From contig NC_037093.1 of the NCBI RefSeq assembly GCF_002994745.2, forward strand, positions 51,316,384 through 51,380,383: DNA of 64,000 nucleotides. Reading direction: 5' to 3'. The stretch comes from Rosa chinensis. Its lineage: Eukaryota > Streptophyta > Magnoliopsida > Rosales > Rosaceae. Shown here one piece after another: positions 11,863 to 23,078 of the stretch. Below the pieces are notes generated by a model. It was not told the DNA's origin, made no database searches, and saw only the letters and a list, made by a program, of their open reading frames with translations. Within the stretch, counting starts at the first letter, position 1. Each line of letters opens with the position of its first letter. Both the position numbers and the translations under genes were made by a program.

Positions 11863-12200
11863 ATGGCTAAGCCTATAGCTCTCGCCTTTTCTCTTTGCTT
11901 GCTTGTCCTCTTCCACAGCTGCTTAGCAGCTCGCCAACAATCGCAGTCAAGCCAGCAGAACGAGTGCCAGCTAGATCAGCTCCAAGCTCGCGAACCTGAT
12001 AACCGCATTGAGACTGAAGCGGGTAGGATCGAGTCCTGGGACTACAACCGCGACGACTTCCAGTGCGCTGGTGTTGCTGTTCAACGAATCACCATTGAAA
12101 GAAATGGCCTTCACTTGCCTTCTTATACCCACGCTCCACAACTCATTTACATAGTCCAAGGTATTGTGTAACTGGAACCATTTGTAATATTACAAATGTT

Positions 12201-12252
<52 letters not shown>

Positions 12253-13890
12253 ATTTATTTATATATATATAATGTCTAATATATTCATACAACTACTGCA
12301 GGAAGTGGTTTTCTATCTACTGTATTTCCTGGCTGTCCTGAGACTTTCGAAGAATCTGAACAATCTGATGAAGAACAACAAGGGCAAGGGCAGCAGGGGC
12401 GCCATGGACAGCAAGGCCGCGGACAACGGGGTCAACAAGAACAAGAAGAGGAAGAACAACAACAACGCCAACGCCAACAGGGACAACAAGGCCATGGACA
12501 ACATGATAGACAACAAGGACAGCAAGGCCAACGGGGACAAGAGAGCTTCGAACAGCTAGACAGACACCAGAAGGTTCGACGCATAAAAGAAGGTGATATT
12601 GTTGCTATTCCTGCCGGAGTCACCTACTGGTCCTACAATGACGGTGACCAACCTCTTGTTGCTGTCAGTCTTCTTGACATCAGCAACAACCAAAACCAGC
12701 TTGATCGTAACCCTAGGGTAAATTAATATATATACTTATGAGCACACTGTCCATTCACACTCCCAAATATATTAGCGTACTTACTGGTAGGTTACTTTTT
12801 ATTGCTGATCACATACATGTAATGTTACGTATGTAGAGATTCTATCTTGCTGGTAACCCACAAGATGAGTTTAACCAACAAGGGCAAAGCCAGAGTCGAA
12901 GGGGCCAGCAAGGACGTGGACAACAAGGGCAAGGCCAAAGTCAATGGGACCAGGACCAGGACCAGCAACAGCAACAGCAAGGAGGAAGGAGCAGGCACCA
13001 GCAACAACAGCATGGAAACAACAACAACAACATCTTCGCTGGCTTCAACACACAGCTCCTCGCTGACGCTCTGAACATCGACCAACAGACTGCGCAGCAG
13101 CTTCAGGGACAAAACGACAACAGACCCCAAATCGTCAGAGTTAGAGGACGTCTTGATTTTATCCAGCCGCCACAGTCACAACAGGTGGAAAGACAAGAAC
13201 AGGGAATTCAGAGACAACAGGGACAGAATGGTCTTGAGGAAACTCTCTGCAACTGGAAGATCAGAGAGAATATTGGCAGGCCTTCACGTGCTGACGTCTT
13301 CAGTCCCCAAGCCGGTCGCATCAGCACCCTCAACAGCTTTAAGTTGCCTATTCTCAGGTACCTTGACCTCAGCGCTGAGAGAGGCTTCTTCTACAATGTA
13401 AGTATACTCCATTTCTGTCAATATCAAGTAACTTATTGACTATTTGAGCTCAAGTAATTGTCTATTAATTATCATCTACATGCAGAATGCTATCTACAGC
13501 CCACACTGGAACTTGAACGCCCACGAAGTGTACTACGTCATTCGAGGTAGCGCTAGGGTTCAGGTTGTGAACGACAACGGCCAGGCCATCTTGGACAACG
13601 AAGTCCGCCAGGGACAGCTCTTCATTGTGCCACAGAACCACGCAGTGTTACAAAAGGCTAGCAACAACGGCTACGAGTACATTGCCTTTAAGACCCAGGA
13701 CAATGCCAAGATTAACACTCTGGCAGGCCGGACCTCAGTCTTGCGGGCACTCCCCGACGTCGTCCTTGCTAACGCATACCAGATTGACCGACAACAGGCA
13801 AGGAATCTCAAATACAACAGACAGGAGACTGTTGCTTTGAGCTCTTCAAGGTCTTCCCAATCCCAGAGGAGCTGGTGGGCTATTGCATAA
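11863..13890 (+). CDS. 11S seed storage globulin (legumin/prunin type), intact, 4 exons
   Basis: Exons are 11863-12160, 12302-12717, 12837-13397 and 13486-13890 (559 aa). Introns are GT-AG, in the three positions usual for legumins. A signal peptide ([22 protein letters not shown]) leads to ARQQSQ; the protein should enter the ER and end in storage vacuoles. The acidic chain carries Cys in NECQ and DFQC and in GCPETF. It also has two Gln/Gly/Arg-rich variable blocks, late exon 2 and early exon 3. The Asn-Gly processing site QNGLEETLC starts the basic chain, whose Cys would pair with the acidic chain. Two cupin domains ([32 protein letters not shown]) build the trimer/hexamer. Length and order match almond prunin. 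It is a probable food-allergen-type protein by family. Confidence 0.96.
12204..12270. repeat. (TA)n microsatellite filling intron 1 of 11S gene 1
   Basis: The 141-bp intron 1 (12161-12301) is largely an interrupted (TA)n run, so its length is likely to vary between alleles. Confidence 0.9.
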
Positions 13891-13966
13891 ATGAATGCAT
13901 GAGTAATGAAATGTAATGCGGCACGTAGTTGTTTTTGGATGGTACAAGCTAGCTAAGGGTACAAAG

Positions 13967-13972
13967 AATAAA
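13967..13972 (+). terminator. AATAAA polyadenylation signal of 11S gene 1
   Basis: AATAAA lies 77 bp after the stop codon, in a position suitable for 3' end formation. Confidence 0.5.
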
Positions 13973-14422
13973 AATGGCTTTTATATGGCTGTGTTGTAAG
14001 AGGAGAAATCTACTGTACAAATTAGGAAATATCAAGCTACTACGTACTTGTAATCTTTTGCTATCTAATAAACTCTCTTCTGTACATGGTACTGATGATA
14101 TAATTACATGTCCAATTAACACATCATATCAAATCCATACGATCAGCTATCCAGAGAACATTACTGCAAACATATAAACTAGCCAAGCTACTGCTAGTTT
14201 TGCAAAGAATTTGTTCAATATTCCTAACGCAACCTATGGTTGTGTGACTTCTGTCATTGTTATCATGATAACCTTTTCCTCCAAATGGATTACGTTATTT
14301 CACTTGACAGATGTGGTGTTTTCAGAGGAATGGTAAAGAAGAAAAGGAGAAAGGAAAGAGGAGAAATGCGGGAAAAAAAATATATCTATATAAAAAGAAT
14401 TTTTTTTATAATTACTAATGTA

Positions 14423-16358
14423 TGTTGAGAATATGAATTTCAATCAAGTGGAAAATAGTGATGAACTTGTTTTGGAGTTTATAAATTGGGTCAACTTCAT
14501 CCATTGTCACTTAATTTTGGTTGTGAAATCTAGATTATTTTAGGGGAGTGAAATTTGCACCCCCATTATTACAATATGCACCCCCTTCTTAATTTTTTAA
14601 TATTTTCTGATGCCCTCTTATATTTGTTTTCCATATTACCCTTCTTCTCCAACCATTTTTCTTTAGTGTCTCTCTCTCGCGCTATCATCGAATCCCAAAT
14701 CCCCAACTGCTGCATTCAGTGTCCGGAAGCCTCCTCCACGACCGACCCATCATCAAGGACGGCAAGCTCTACCTCATCTCAGCTCACGAACAACCCGATC
14801 GGCTTTTCAAGAACTGGTCTGCTCTCTACTCCACTGAGCTTGATGATCAGAACGAAAAGAAAACCACATGATTGACTCCCCTTGGGTCCGTCGATTACAG
14901 TCCGGCCTTTTCTCTCTCGGTGAGTTCATCGCCGCCGCTTCTTACGGCTCTCGTCCCTGGAACGGCGAGTTTCACCAGCTCAATACTGACATCATCGTCT
15001 TCCGAGCTTCACAACCCGAAAAGCGTGTGGTGGTCTGTGAGAGCGGCGGATTGTCTGCCTGGTCCGGCGACTCCGTCATCTACTTTCATCGCTAAGATGA
15101 CGACGGCTGGTGAACCATTTTCCGAATTGATTTCCCCCAAGATTTCGAGTCCTCCGCATACCCGTTGACACCCCCCCCCCCCCCCCCGGGTCACTCCATC
15201 GGATCTCCACTACTTCACTCCGGCCGCCATGCACGACGGAAAAAGAATAATCGTCACCACTCGCCGACGTCGACACGAAGACGTTCCATCCGGTCACCTC
15301 GACGCTGAACCCGGATTTCCACCATTTCAACCATTTCGTTTCTTCGGACTCCTAGTTCCTCAGGTACCACCGATTCCGCGGCAAGTCAACTCAGTGGGGC
15401 GGCGAGTCGATATTCCTCACCTGGAGTCAGTGTCGTCTTCCATCAAACATCTCCAAATGCTGAGGCTTCACGGCTTCTTCCCGACCTTCTCTCTTGACGC
15501 CGATCTCTTCGCGTTTAATCCCGATTTCGAAGGAAACCCTGAGTCAAAATCTTCAAGTCCGACGAGTCCAAGAGTTGGACTTTAATCAAAGGTTGTACGA
15601 CCTTCTACAACTGCTGGAGCCTCACAGAGAGACATGTCATATACACATCCATAGGCCCAAGTTTTCCAGCAATCTTCTGGGCTGTTCGAGGTATGAACTT
15701 TCTTCTACTCGTTGTGCTCTACATGCTGGTATAATTGGTTTTCAGTTTTGATTGAGTTTTGATGGATGGGTGTTTTGATTGTTTCGGCCTCCGTCGTCGT
15801 TCACTGTGCTTGGCGATCGGTCTGTCTCACTGTGCTTCAAATGCTTTGGCCCCCTCTTCGATTGCTGCAGAAGCTTTAGCTCTGCAACTTCTCTCTTTCT
15901 GCCAAGCTTCCAACAGCTTTTTGTTTTGTTGTTCTTGTTACTATTGGCCTGTGTGTGTGTGTCTGTGTGTATATATATGAGCCAACGAGGAGAAACAGGT
16001 TTGAGAGGATGAGATGCAGCTTTGAGTTGGTTGGAGAAGAAGGGTAATATGGGAAACAAATATAAGAGGGCATTAGAAAATATTAAAAAATTAGAAATGG
16101 GGTGCAGGTTGTAATATGGGGGGTGCAAATTTCACTCCCCTTATTTTATTGTGCTATTAGAGCTAATTATCTCACGTGTGAATGTCTTGCGGTCATACGG
16201 GCTCCACATCACCTAATATAATTTGTCTATGCATATAACTTGAAAATTCACCACACATGCGTAAGCGTGATGAGAATAAATTCTTGTGAAGCTCAAATAT
16301 GTAATAACTTGTTAATTTTGATTGTGAAGCCAAATTAATTAGATTAGTGAGAGATGTG
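14423..16358 (+). mobile_element. old TRIM retrotransposon copy split by a MULE-like element
   Basis: TGTTGAGAATATGAATTTC at 14423 begins a diverged LTR like those at 18991-19539. After the inserted element (14543-16140) the sequence resumes with a tRNA-primer-like GTGCTATTAGAGC, the shared CACGTGTG...GGTCATACGGGCTCCAC internal part, and a second diverged LTR from about 16268. Its ends are approximate. Confidence 0.6.
14543..16140. mobile_element. MULE-like element with ~110-bp inverted ends and captured coding-like sequence
   Basis: The ends are long, near-perfect inverted repeats beginning GGGGAGTGAAATTTGCACC and running about 110 bp each. The direct repeat TTATTTTA flanks it at 14535-14542 and 16141-16148. 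No transposase is visible. The 1.4-kb interior has GC-rich, codon-like sequence unlike its surroundings, with open stretches such as 14868-15095 (frame with WVRRLQSGLFSLGEF and VVVCESGGLSAWSGD) and 15229-15585. This suggests gene capture (Pack-MULE). The source gene was not recognised. A run of about 17 C lies near 15171. Confidence 0.8.
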
Positions 16359-16399
16359 TCAATTATTACCACAATAGTTGTGAGAAAAACGTTTTATCC

Positions 16400-16544
16400 A
16401 TGTTTATTTTCTTTTCACCATCATCTGCAAAAAGCATATTTTTATTTTTGTTATTAAAGGTATTTAAAACAAATGTTCAGAAAAATAAAGATATTTAAAA
16501 CAGAAACATGACATTGGAAAAAAAATAAAAATGAATATAAATAG
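16400..16544. other. AT-rich spacer
   Basis: A short AT-rich stretch between the old TRIM copy and the copia fragment. No gene is seen. Confidence 0.5.
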
Positions 16545-18138
16545 CCCAATACGAAGATTAGCATTTAATTTCCCATATTCACTTTAGTAATGCTGTTGTA
16601 GTCAATATCATAATGAAGATTAGCATTTGCAGTCATATGACTATTGCAAGTACTATCAACACGCCACACATTCTCACTCACTTGTGTAGTTGCAGCATAG
16701 CTGACAGAGAACATGTTGGTATCACACTGTTCTTCAATGCAATTTGTTTGTTGATTGCCTTACATGACCAAACCTATTACAATTTGTACACTTTGGTTTT
16801 CCTTTCAACCAACATTCACCAGTACGAAGTTTTGAACAAATAGAACACTTTGAATAACTTGAAGAGCTACTTCCTTCATTGTTTTTCTTTACTAACTGAT
16901 CTGATTTGCCTTCCCACTTCGTGCCTTTATTTTTCCAGTTCTTCTTCATTTTCTAGTTTCCCTTATTTGAATTAGAACTAGATGGCTCATCATTTCTCTG
17001 ATTTGAGCTAAGACTCAGTGTTTGAAAAGCTTTTTCAGATGGTTCATCATCACTCATTAACCTCTGATCAAAAGCCTTAAGTGTCCCCATCACATCTTGT
17101 ACACCAAAAGTTTCCATATCCTTAGTCTCCTCTATAATTCAGATTATAGCATCATCTTTTCTTTTTAGACTCATAAGGATCTTCTGGACTATTCTCTTCT
17201 CTGTAATGGACTCACCATAGGTTTTCATTTGGTTTACTATATCAGTCAGTCTAGTACTATAATCATTTAGCAGCTCAGTTTCATTCATTCTAGTATACTC
17301 AAAATCTCTTCTCAAGGATTGAAGTTTAACAGCTCTAACCTTTTTTGAGCCTTTGAACTCAAGCAGCAGAACATCCCAAGCTGCTTTGGCTGTTTCTTCA
17401 TTTGAGATTCTTGGAAAGATCTCATCTGAGATTGAGTTTTGCAGTATTCCTAGAGCTTTTGCATCTTTCTTTATGTTTGTCTTCAGCTCCACTTTCTGAG
17501 CATTAGACATATTTTCAGTTTCTGGAATTGTATAGTCTTCATCCACATAACTCCATAGTTCATGTGAGATGACAATGGTTCTCATCTTGATCATCCAGAA
17601 GTCGAAGTTCTCACCACTAAAGATTGGAACTCTAATTTCTGATGAGTTGCTTGAACTAGCCATATTAGATCAGTAACTTGTGTTTGATTTTTTTTTTTTC
17701 AACAGTTGATACGACCCAGTTGATATTGATCAACAGAGCTCTGATACCATATTGAAGTTTTAGCTTCAATTTGTAATGAAACAAACCACAATCAATGACA
17801 GAAATTGGATGTTTGATTGAAAACCGCAGTAGCAGTTTGATTCATGAACTGATGAACAAAAACTCAACAAACTTGTGTGCTTGACCTTTTGATCTAGTTC
17901 ACTCTTCTTTTACATCAGCTAACACTTCCCTTATATAGGATAAAAAGGTTAACCGACAAAATATCTAGATTTGAATATATTAAACTAGATTAAACAAGTA
18001 AAATATCTAGCTTAATTTGAGTGGAGTAAATAGTGCAGCAAGTTGTAGGAAAAATATCTTTCACTGTAGCTATTCACCGCAGCTAAGTATTCTGCAGTTA
18101 ACTTACAGTTTCCTAGTTGGAGTAGGAAGCATTAATTC
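16545..18138 (-). mobile_element. partial Ty1/copia element: LTR, primer site and gag only
   Basis: On the minus strand, an LTR-like block (about 18125-17751, with TATATAAGGG) is followed by TATGGTATCAGAGCTCTG, an initiator-methionine tRNA primer site. The gag follows from 17663 down. The element is cut off near 16545 before pol. Its LTR side abuts the broken 11S pseudogene, so it is likely tied to the loss of that gene's first two exons. Boundaries are approximate. Confidence 0.75.
16600..17663 (-). pseudogene. copia gag polyprotein fragment
   Basis: The ATG at 17663 (minus) opens MASSSNSSEIRVPIFSG, the usual start of copia Gag (DUF4219/UBN2 type). WMIKMRTIVISHELW, TAKAAWDVLLLEFKGS and LNDYSTRLTDIVNQMK follow. 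The frame is interrupted after about 174 codons near 17139, and a Lys-rich zinc-knuckle region (CTNCNRFGHV) resumes at 16949-16734. It is inactive. Confidence 0.85.
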
Positions 18139-18989
18139 CAACATCTTCGCTGGCTTCAACACACAGCTCCTCGCCAACGCTCTCAACATTGACCAACAGG
18201 GACAGAATGACAACAGGCCTTAGATTGTTAGAGTACGTTAGAGGACGCCTGGATTTCATCTACCCACCAGAGTCATAACAGGAGGAATGACAATTACAAG
18301 GACAACAAGGACAGTGGGGACAACAAGATCAAAATGGTATTGTGGAGACACTCTGCAACTTCAAGATTAAAGAGAGTATTGGTAGGCCTTCGCATGCGGA
18401 CGTCTTTAGTCCCCAAGCTGGTCGCATCAACACCCTTAACAGCTTTAAGTTGCCTATTTTGAGAAGACTTGATCTCAGTGTTGAGAGAGGCCTCTTCTAC
18501 AATGTGAGTATGGTATACTCTATAGGCATGCATATTGGTCAATTTGAATTAATTGATTGATTAATCTGAGTGTACGTAATTTGTTTTGATTATCATATGG
18601 TACATGCAGAATGCTATCTACAGCCAACACTGGAACTTGAACGCCCGGGAAGTCTACTATGTCATTAGAGGTAGTGATAGGGTTCAAGTCGTGAATGACA
18701 ATGGCGAGGCCATCTTGGACAACGAGGTTCGCCAGGGACAGCTCTTCATCATGCCACAAAACCACGCCGCGCGTTTTGCAGAAGGCTAGCAATAATGGAT
18801 ATGAATACATTGCTTCCAAGACACAGGACAATGCCAAGATTAATACTCTTGCTGGCCGAACCTCAGTCTTGCGTGCACTCCTAGGCATTGTCCTCGCTAA
18901 CGCATACCAGATTGACCGACAACAGGTAAGGTAGCTCAAGTATAACAAATAGGAGACTGTTGCTTTGAGCTCTTCTCAATCCCAGAGGA
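18139..18989 (+). pseudogene. 11S globulin pseudogene (exons 3-4 only)
   Basis: Exon 3 (18139-18503) and exon 4 (from 18610) closely match the intact gene at 11863-13890, with the donor AAT|GTGAGT and acceptor TGCAG retained. Exons 1-2 are missing. Lesions include a TAG at 18221-18223 (CCT TAG where the gene has CCC CAA), a 4-bp TACG insertion just after it, an 18-bp in-frame loss before it, a TAA after GAGTCA, extra bases at ACGCCGCGCG in exon 4 (about 18765-18775), and further stops near 18930. The coding end is interrupted at 18990 by a TRIM element. It is a dead tandem duplicate; any transcript would be aberrant. Confidence 0.95.
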
Positions 18990-18990
18990 G

Positions 18991-19539
18991 TGTTGAGAGT
19001 ATATACATCCCACATGAGAAAAATGAGACCTTACTAGTGAGTTTATAAGGGTTTGGGCCACTCCATCCGTTGTGAATAGATTTTGGATGTGAACCCCAGA
19101 TTACTTTATCATGGTATCAGACCGAGTTACCCACATGTGCATGCCTCACTGCCACACGGGCTCCACGTCACCCAAAGTTGTCTACGTGTATGGCTTGAAA
19201 ATTTGCCACACGTACGGGGGAGTTTTGGGAGTAGAAATCTCACATGAGATTTATGAGACATTGCTTATGAGTTTATAAGGGTTTGAGCCACTCCATCCAT
19301 TGTCAATTGGTTTTGGATGTAAACCCCAGATTACTTTATCATGGTATCAGAGCGGGTTATCCCACGTGTGCATGCCTAGCGGCCACACGAGCTCCAGGTC
19401 ACTCAAAGTTGTCCACGTGTATGGCTTGAAAATTAGCCACATGTGTAGGGACATGTTGAGAGTATATACATCCCAAATGGGAAAAATGAGACCTTGCTAG
19501 TGGGTTTATAAGAGTTTGGGACACTCCATCCATTTATAA
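18991..19539 (+). mobile_element. TRIM retrotransposon with three LTR copies in tandem
   Basis: LTR copies lie at 18991-19111, 19223-19341 and 19454-about 19539 (the last truncated). The first two end TTACTTTATCA and are followed at once by TGGTATCAGA, an initiator-Met tRNA primer site. Purine tracts (ACGGGGGAG; TGTAGGGACA) precede the second and third LTRs. There is no coding capacity in the ~110-bp internal parts. AGGAG occurs at both edges of the insertion in the 11S pseudogene. Confidence 0.8.
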
Positions 19540-19616
19540 GGAGCCTTGCATAAATGTAAAATGTTACACGCCGGCACTAGGTAGCTAAGAAGCAGAGAAT
19601 AAAATTGCCCTTGTAT

Positions 19617-21251
19617 GGCTGAGTTTTTTTTTTTTTTAATTGAATAAGGGATTAGACGATATTAGCTCATCGGAGGCAAACGATGTAGAGAACAAGTCCC
19701 ACCCTTTATCCCGAAGGAGAGGGGTTTGCCACACTTTAGGAACCCACCGCCCGTCCCCCTATTTTTATTTTATTAATAACATAAAAAGAAAATACAACCT
19801 AAAGAAAGGGGGGACATAAACCTTACCCCAAAAGATAGAAAGAAAGACAAACAGAAGTGAAAAAAATGAAGGAGAACCTCAAATTTTTCCAACTTCTAGA
19901 TAATTAAACAGCTTGCAAAGCAAAACAATGGAAGAAAAAACAATAGTTACCCTATCTACCAAGAGAAGTCATTAGCACCCAGCTTCGTAATTAAACCAAA
20001 TAACCCCTGTAACATCATGTCCAAGTAATAGCGACCAGCGTCGGCATTATAAGGAATGTAGAAAAAATAGCAGCCAATGTTAAAACAAGCCCAACACCAA
20101 CCCATGTAAGAAATTAAAGGGGTTAAACATGACGAAGGTAAGGGAATCCCAGATCATCCATACAAAGATGAGGAGATATATTAGGCGGAGGCAGGGGCGG
20201 ATCTATGCACAGACTAGGACGGGCTTGAGCCCGTCAGAGATTTTTGGGCTAAAAAAAAAATTAGATGTATACTCTTGTAACTCCCCACTCCGACAGTTCG
20301 AAGATGCCTCATGCCTCCTTCAATTTCAGATCCAGCCTCAAAAGCCTCGATGTCCATTTCCTGAAGCAAATCAAGCAATGACTCATCTCCCATTCTTGAT
20401 TCTCCCAAGCCATAATCCCATCAGAAATCATTCCAGACAAGCATGAAGCTGGAGAAAGGGGGGAGAGAGAGCAGCCCAAGGGGCTGCCTCTGTTTTGGTG
20501 CGGCTCTGGAGGTTCAAGGAGAGAGAGAGAGTGGTCTCTTCGTCCTTCTGGAGAAAAAAAATGAGAGAGTCTTCAATTAAGGTGTGGCTGCAGATATTTG
20601 AGTGAGAAATGGGATAGGGCTGCCACATGGCAGCATGTGAGTGGGCAAAAGGGGAGAAAAAATAAAAAGGAAAGAAGAAGAGCACGTGCAGCATGCTTAT
20701 CAATGTTTGTTTGTTTAATTGTGAATGGCACTATGAATTGGAACTATGAACTGGAACACAAAGTGAATGGCAAAAGCTTGAGTCCATTATTATAGTAGCT
20801 AAAATCTATTGCTTTACAAGGTACTTTTTTCATTTCTTTTCATTGTGCATATAAAATTGTGGCTTACGTTGTGCTATATGGAAATATCCAGTGAATGAGC
20901 GTGATAGTATTCGAACGTTTATTTTGTTGTTGATTTTGTTTTTTAGTTTTGTATAGATATGCATTTGAGGGGTAAGGCTCACTACGTCCTCCCCTGACTA
21001 GGTGTACCTTTTTTTTAAATTAATAAAATCCTCTCGCATCGTCGATATTTTTTTTGTTTAAGAAATCCAGCCCGTCCAAGGTTTCATTCCTGGATCCGCC
21101 CAGGGGCGGAGGAGAAGCATGCCATACCGGGGATGGAGAAAGTAAGCCCATATTTGCCATTCTATTAGCCACCGTATTTCCTTCCCGAAGAATATGGAAA
21201 CAATGAAAGGGGAGCTCTATCTCCTTTAATGTTCTGCATTGCGGCTGAGTT
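19617..21251 (-). mobile_element. LINE 3' end inserted in the 11S pseudogene 3' UTR
   Basis: The minus-strand insertion has its poly(A) tail as poly(T) at about 19626-19639 and the 9-bp duplication GGCTGAGTT at 19617-19625 and 21243-21251. It contains the same 3' UTR as the LINE at 640-2472, then the RNase H tail (readable at 21113-21232 as FHILREGNTVANRMANMGLL). It is interrupted by a hAT element. The host 3' UTR resumes at 21252 with TACGTAC...GTGTAATA, aligning to the intact gene. Confidence 0.88.
20184..21112. mobile_element. non-autonomous hAT element nested in the LINE
   Basis: The 913-bp element (20192-21104) begins CAGGGGCGGATC and ends GATCCGCCCAGG, imperfect inverted termini of plant hAT type. 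It is flanked by the 8-bp duplication GGCGGAGG (20184-20191; 21105-21112). The uninterrupted LINE copy at about 1945-1960 shows a single GGTGGAGG (reverse complement) at that point, confirming the insertion. No transposase is visible. Confidence 0.92.
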
Positions 21252-21942
21252 GTTACGTACAGTGAATACCTTGCAACTATGTACGTGTAATAACGATGTA
21301 ATCTTTTTTCCAATAATCAAATTTTCCCTTTCTTTTTCCCCATGCCAATCCTACTCGGTGTGGATATTACTTGCAAGCTTTGGTCCCACCGTCCTAGCTT
21401 GGAGATGTAATTAGTAAGTTCATTTTTAATATCTTCTAATACCACGTAATTACTCAGATCGTTTTACTGGAACCTACTATGCACTACAATTCATATACCC
21501 CGGCCAAGAAGAATGCATTATACCCGTAACAAAATTTTCAATCTTTGTCTTTTAATCCAAATATTCTGTCATATGATCGAGACCGGAAATGTAGATAACT
21601 AAGGTGATCGATTACTGTGATGGGACGAGGAAATTTTGCTGATAATTTACACCAAACAAAGATTTCATGGACAAATTAAAGAAACTAACAAGTACTACAT
21701 CCCACGTGTGCACACTAACGTTGAAAGTCCTTTAATTTTCACTGTGCGCAGATGGATGAACTGATGAAGGAACGCATGGCAAGGTTAAGTTGGTGAAATT
21801 TAGAAAAGGTAAATCTCCAACATGCTATATCCTGAATAGGAGAAAATTAATGGTACTTGAAAAAAAATTTCGAAAAATTGGTATCCATGGTATTTATCGA
21901 TCTGTTGATAAAAGTGGTAAAATCTGTCCATCTTTTCTTTAA

Positions 21943-22150
21943 GGCCTTGTTTGTTTCCCGGAAAATGGGCCTTGGGAAAGGAAAGTGTTTCCTTTCCTGT
22001 GTTTGGGACAGCCATTGGAAGGGAAACACTTTCCCAAATGAAGGGAAAAAGTGGAGGAAATCCATTCCCTCCCCCCCCCCCCCCTCCGGATTCACTTTCC
22101 CATGGGAAAGGAAATTGATTCCTTTCCTTTCCCACCAACCAAACATAGCC
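21943..22150. mobile_element. Tourist-like MITE (PIF/Harbinger)
   Basis: The 208-bp element starts GGCCTTGTTTGTTTCCC and ends CCAACCAAACATAGCC. It is flanked by TAA on both sides (21940-21942, 22151-22153), the PIF/Harbinger signature. A C-run lies near 22070-22084. Confidence 0.75.
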
Positions 22151-22228
22151 TAAAGGTAAAGAGAAAAAATACTGTTTTTCTCGATTTGCGATATTTTAAA
22201 GAATTAATTAATCTATTTATATTTGAAC

Positions 22229-22556
22229 GGGATATTTTCACAAACAGTGTATGAAGTATGAATGATTCTATACTTTGGTGTATGAACTTTGAAAACTATC
22301 AGATTGGTGTATGAACTTTGCATTTCAACATCATTTTGGTATATCACGTTAACACCGTTAAGTTTTTGCATGCAAAAGTTAACGGAAAAGTTTTTTTTTT
22401 TTAACTGTTCTAGGGGATATTTAACGGAAAAGTTAACGGTGTACACTAAAGTGAAAGATTTAAGCAAACTTGGTATACCATTGTGATATATATGAAAGTT
22501 GGTATACCAAAGTGTAGAAATGTCAATAGTTGGTGCATGGTTTGTGATGTTTTCCC
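22229..22556. mobile_element. MULE-type MITE with 9-bp duplication
   Basis: The 328-bp element has inverted ends (GGGATATTTTCACAAAC against GGGAAAACATCACAAAC) and the 9-bp duplication TATTTGAAC at 22220-22228 and 22557-22565. It is non-coding. Confidence 0.8.
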
Positions 22557-22872
22557 TATTTGAACAAATCTTTCATTTCTTTTCAATATACACACATTGA
22601 AACAGGTGTCGGTGAACTGTGACTTGTTGGTAAATTAAAATTCCAGCATTATAAAGATCATGAATTTGATTCTCACGGTGAAGTGGGCCAAGGATTTAAG
22701 GATTTAAGGAAAAAAAAAACACACACACCCATATTGGAACAGGTTCAAGCCATTAATTAAAATTCATTTTCAGCTGCTACCCCCTCATAATCGTCAGAAA
22801 TTAATGGAGGTAAACAAAACATATATTGCATGCATATATGTTGATTTGTATCTTCCTCTGAAGCCACGCCAA

Positions 22873-22947
22873 GAGCCACCTGCTCTACAAGACAGAATGA
22901 GGTGTAACAACATGAAGTACTAATACCCATGCAAAGAGAAGAATGGC
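22873..22947 (+). promoter_or_regulatory. conserved 11S promoter block with RY/legumin box (gene 3)
   Basis: The same GCCACCTGC, ATGAGGTGTAAC and CATGCAAAGAGAAG order as upstream of the first 11S gene. The RY core CATGCA is at 22928-22933, and a further CATGCA lies at 22829-22834. Confidence 0.8.
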
Positions 22948-23006
22948 CAAAGCTTTCTTACACGTACAACCTTTTAAACGTGTCGTCTCTCCCTCTCTTC
23001 CTCCTC

Positions 23007-23013
23007 TATAAAT
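23007..23013 (+). promoter_or_regulatory. TATA box of 11S gene 3
   Basis: TATAAAT lies about 66 bp before the ATG at 23079 and follows a pyrimidine-rich tract. Confidence 0.75.
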
Positions 23014-23078
23014 CTCTCTAGCTTATACATAAAGCTCAAGTTTCCTTTTCCTTCTCCTTCTTGCTCTTGCATATATCT

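Noticed and set aside
12313..12623. Leu/Ser/Cys-rich antisense frames opposite exon 2 of the first 11S gene
   Set aside because: They mirror the CAA/GGA repeats that encode the Gln/Gly block; the sense gene explains the region fully.
12825..13130. Antisense Val/Leu-rich frame opposite exon 3 of the first 11S gene
   Set aside because: Same cause: shadow of the Gln-rich coding sequence.
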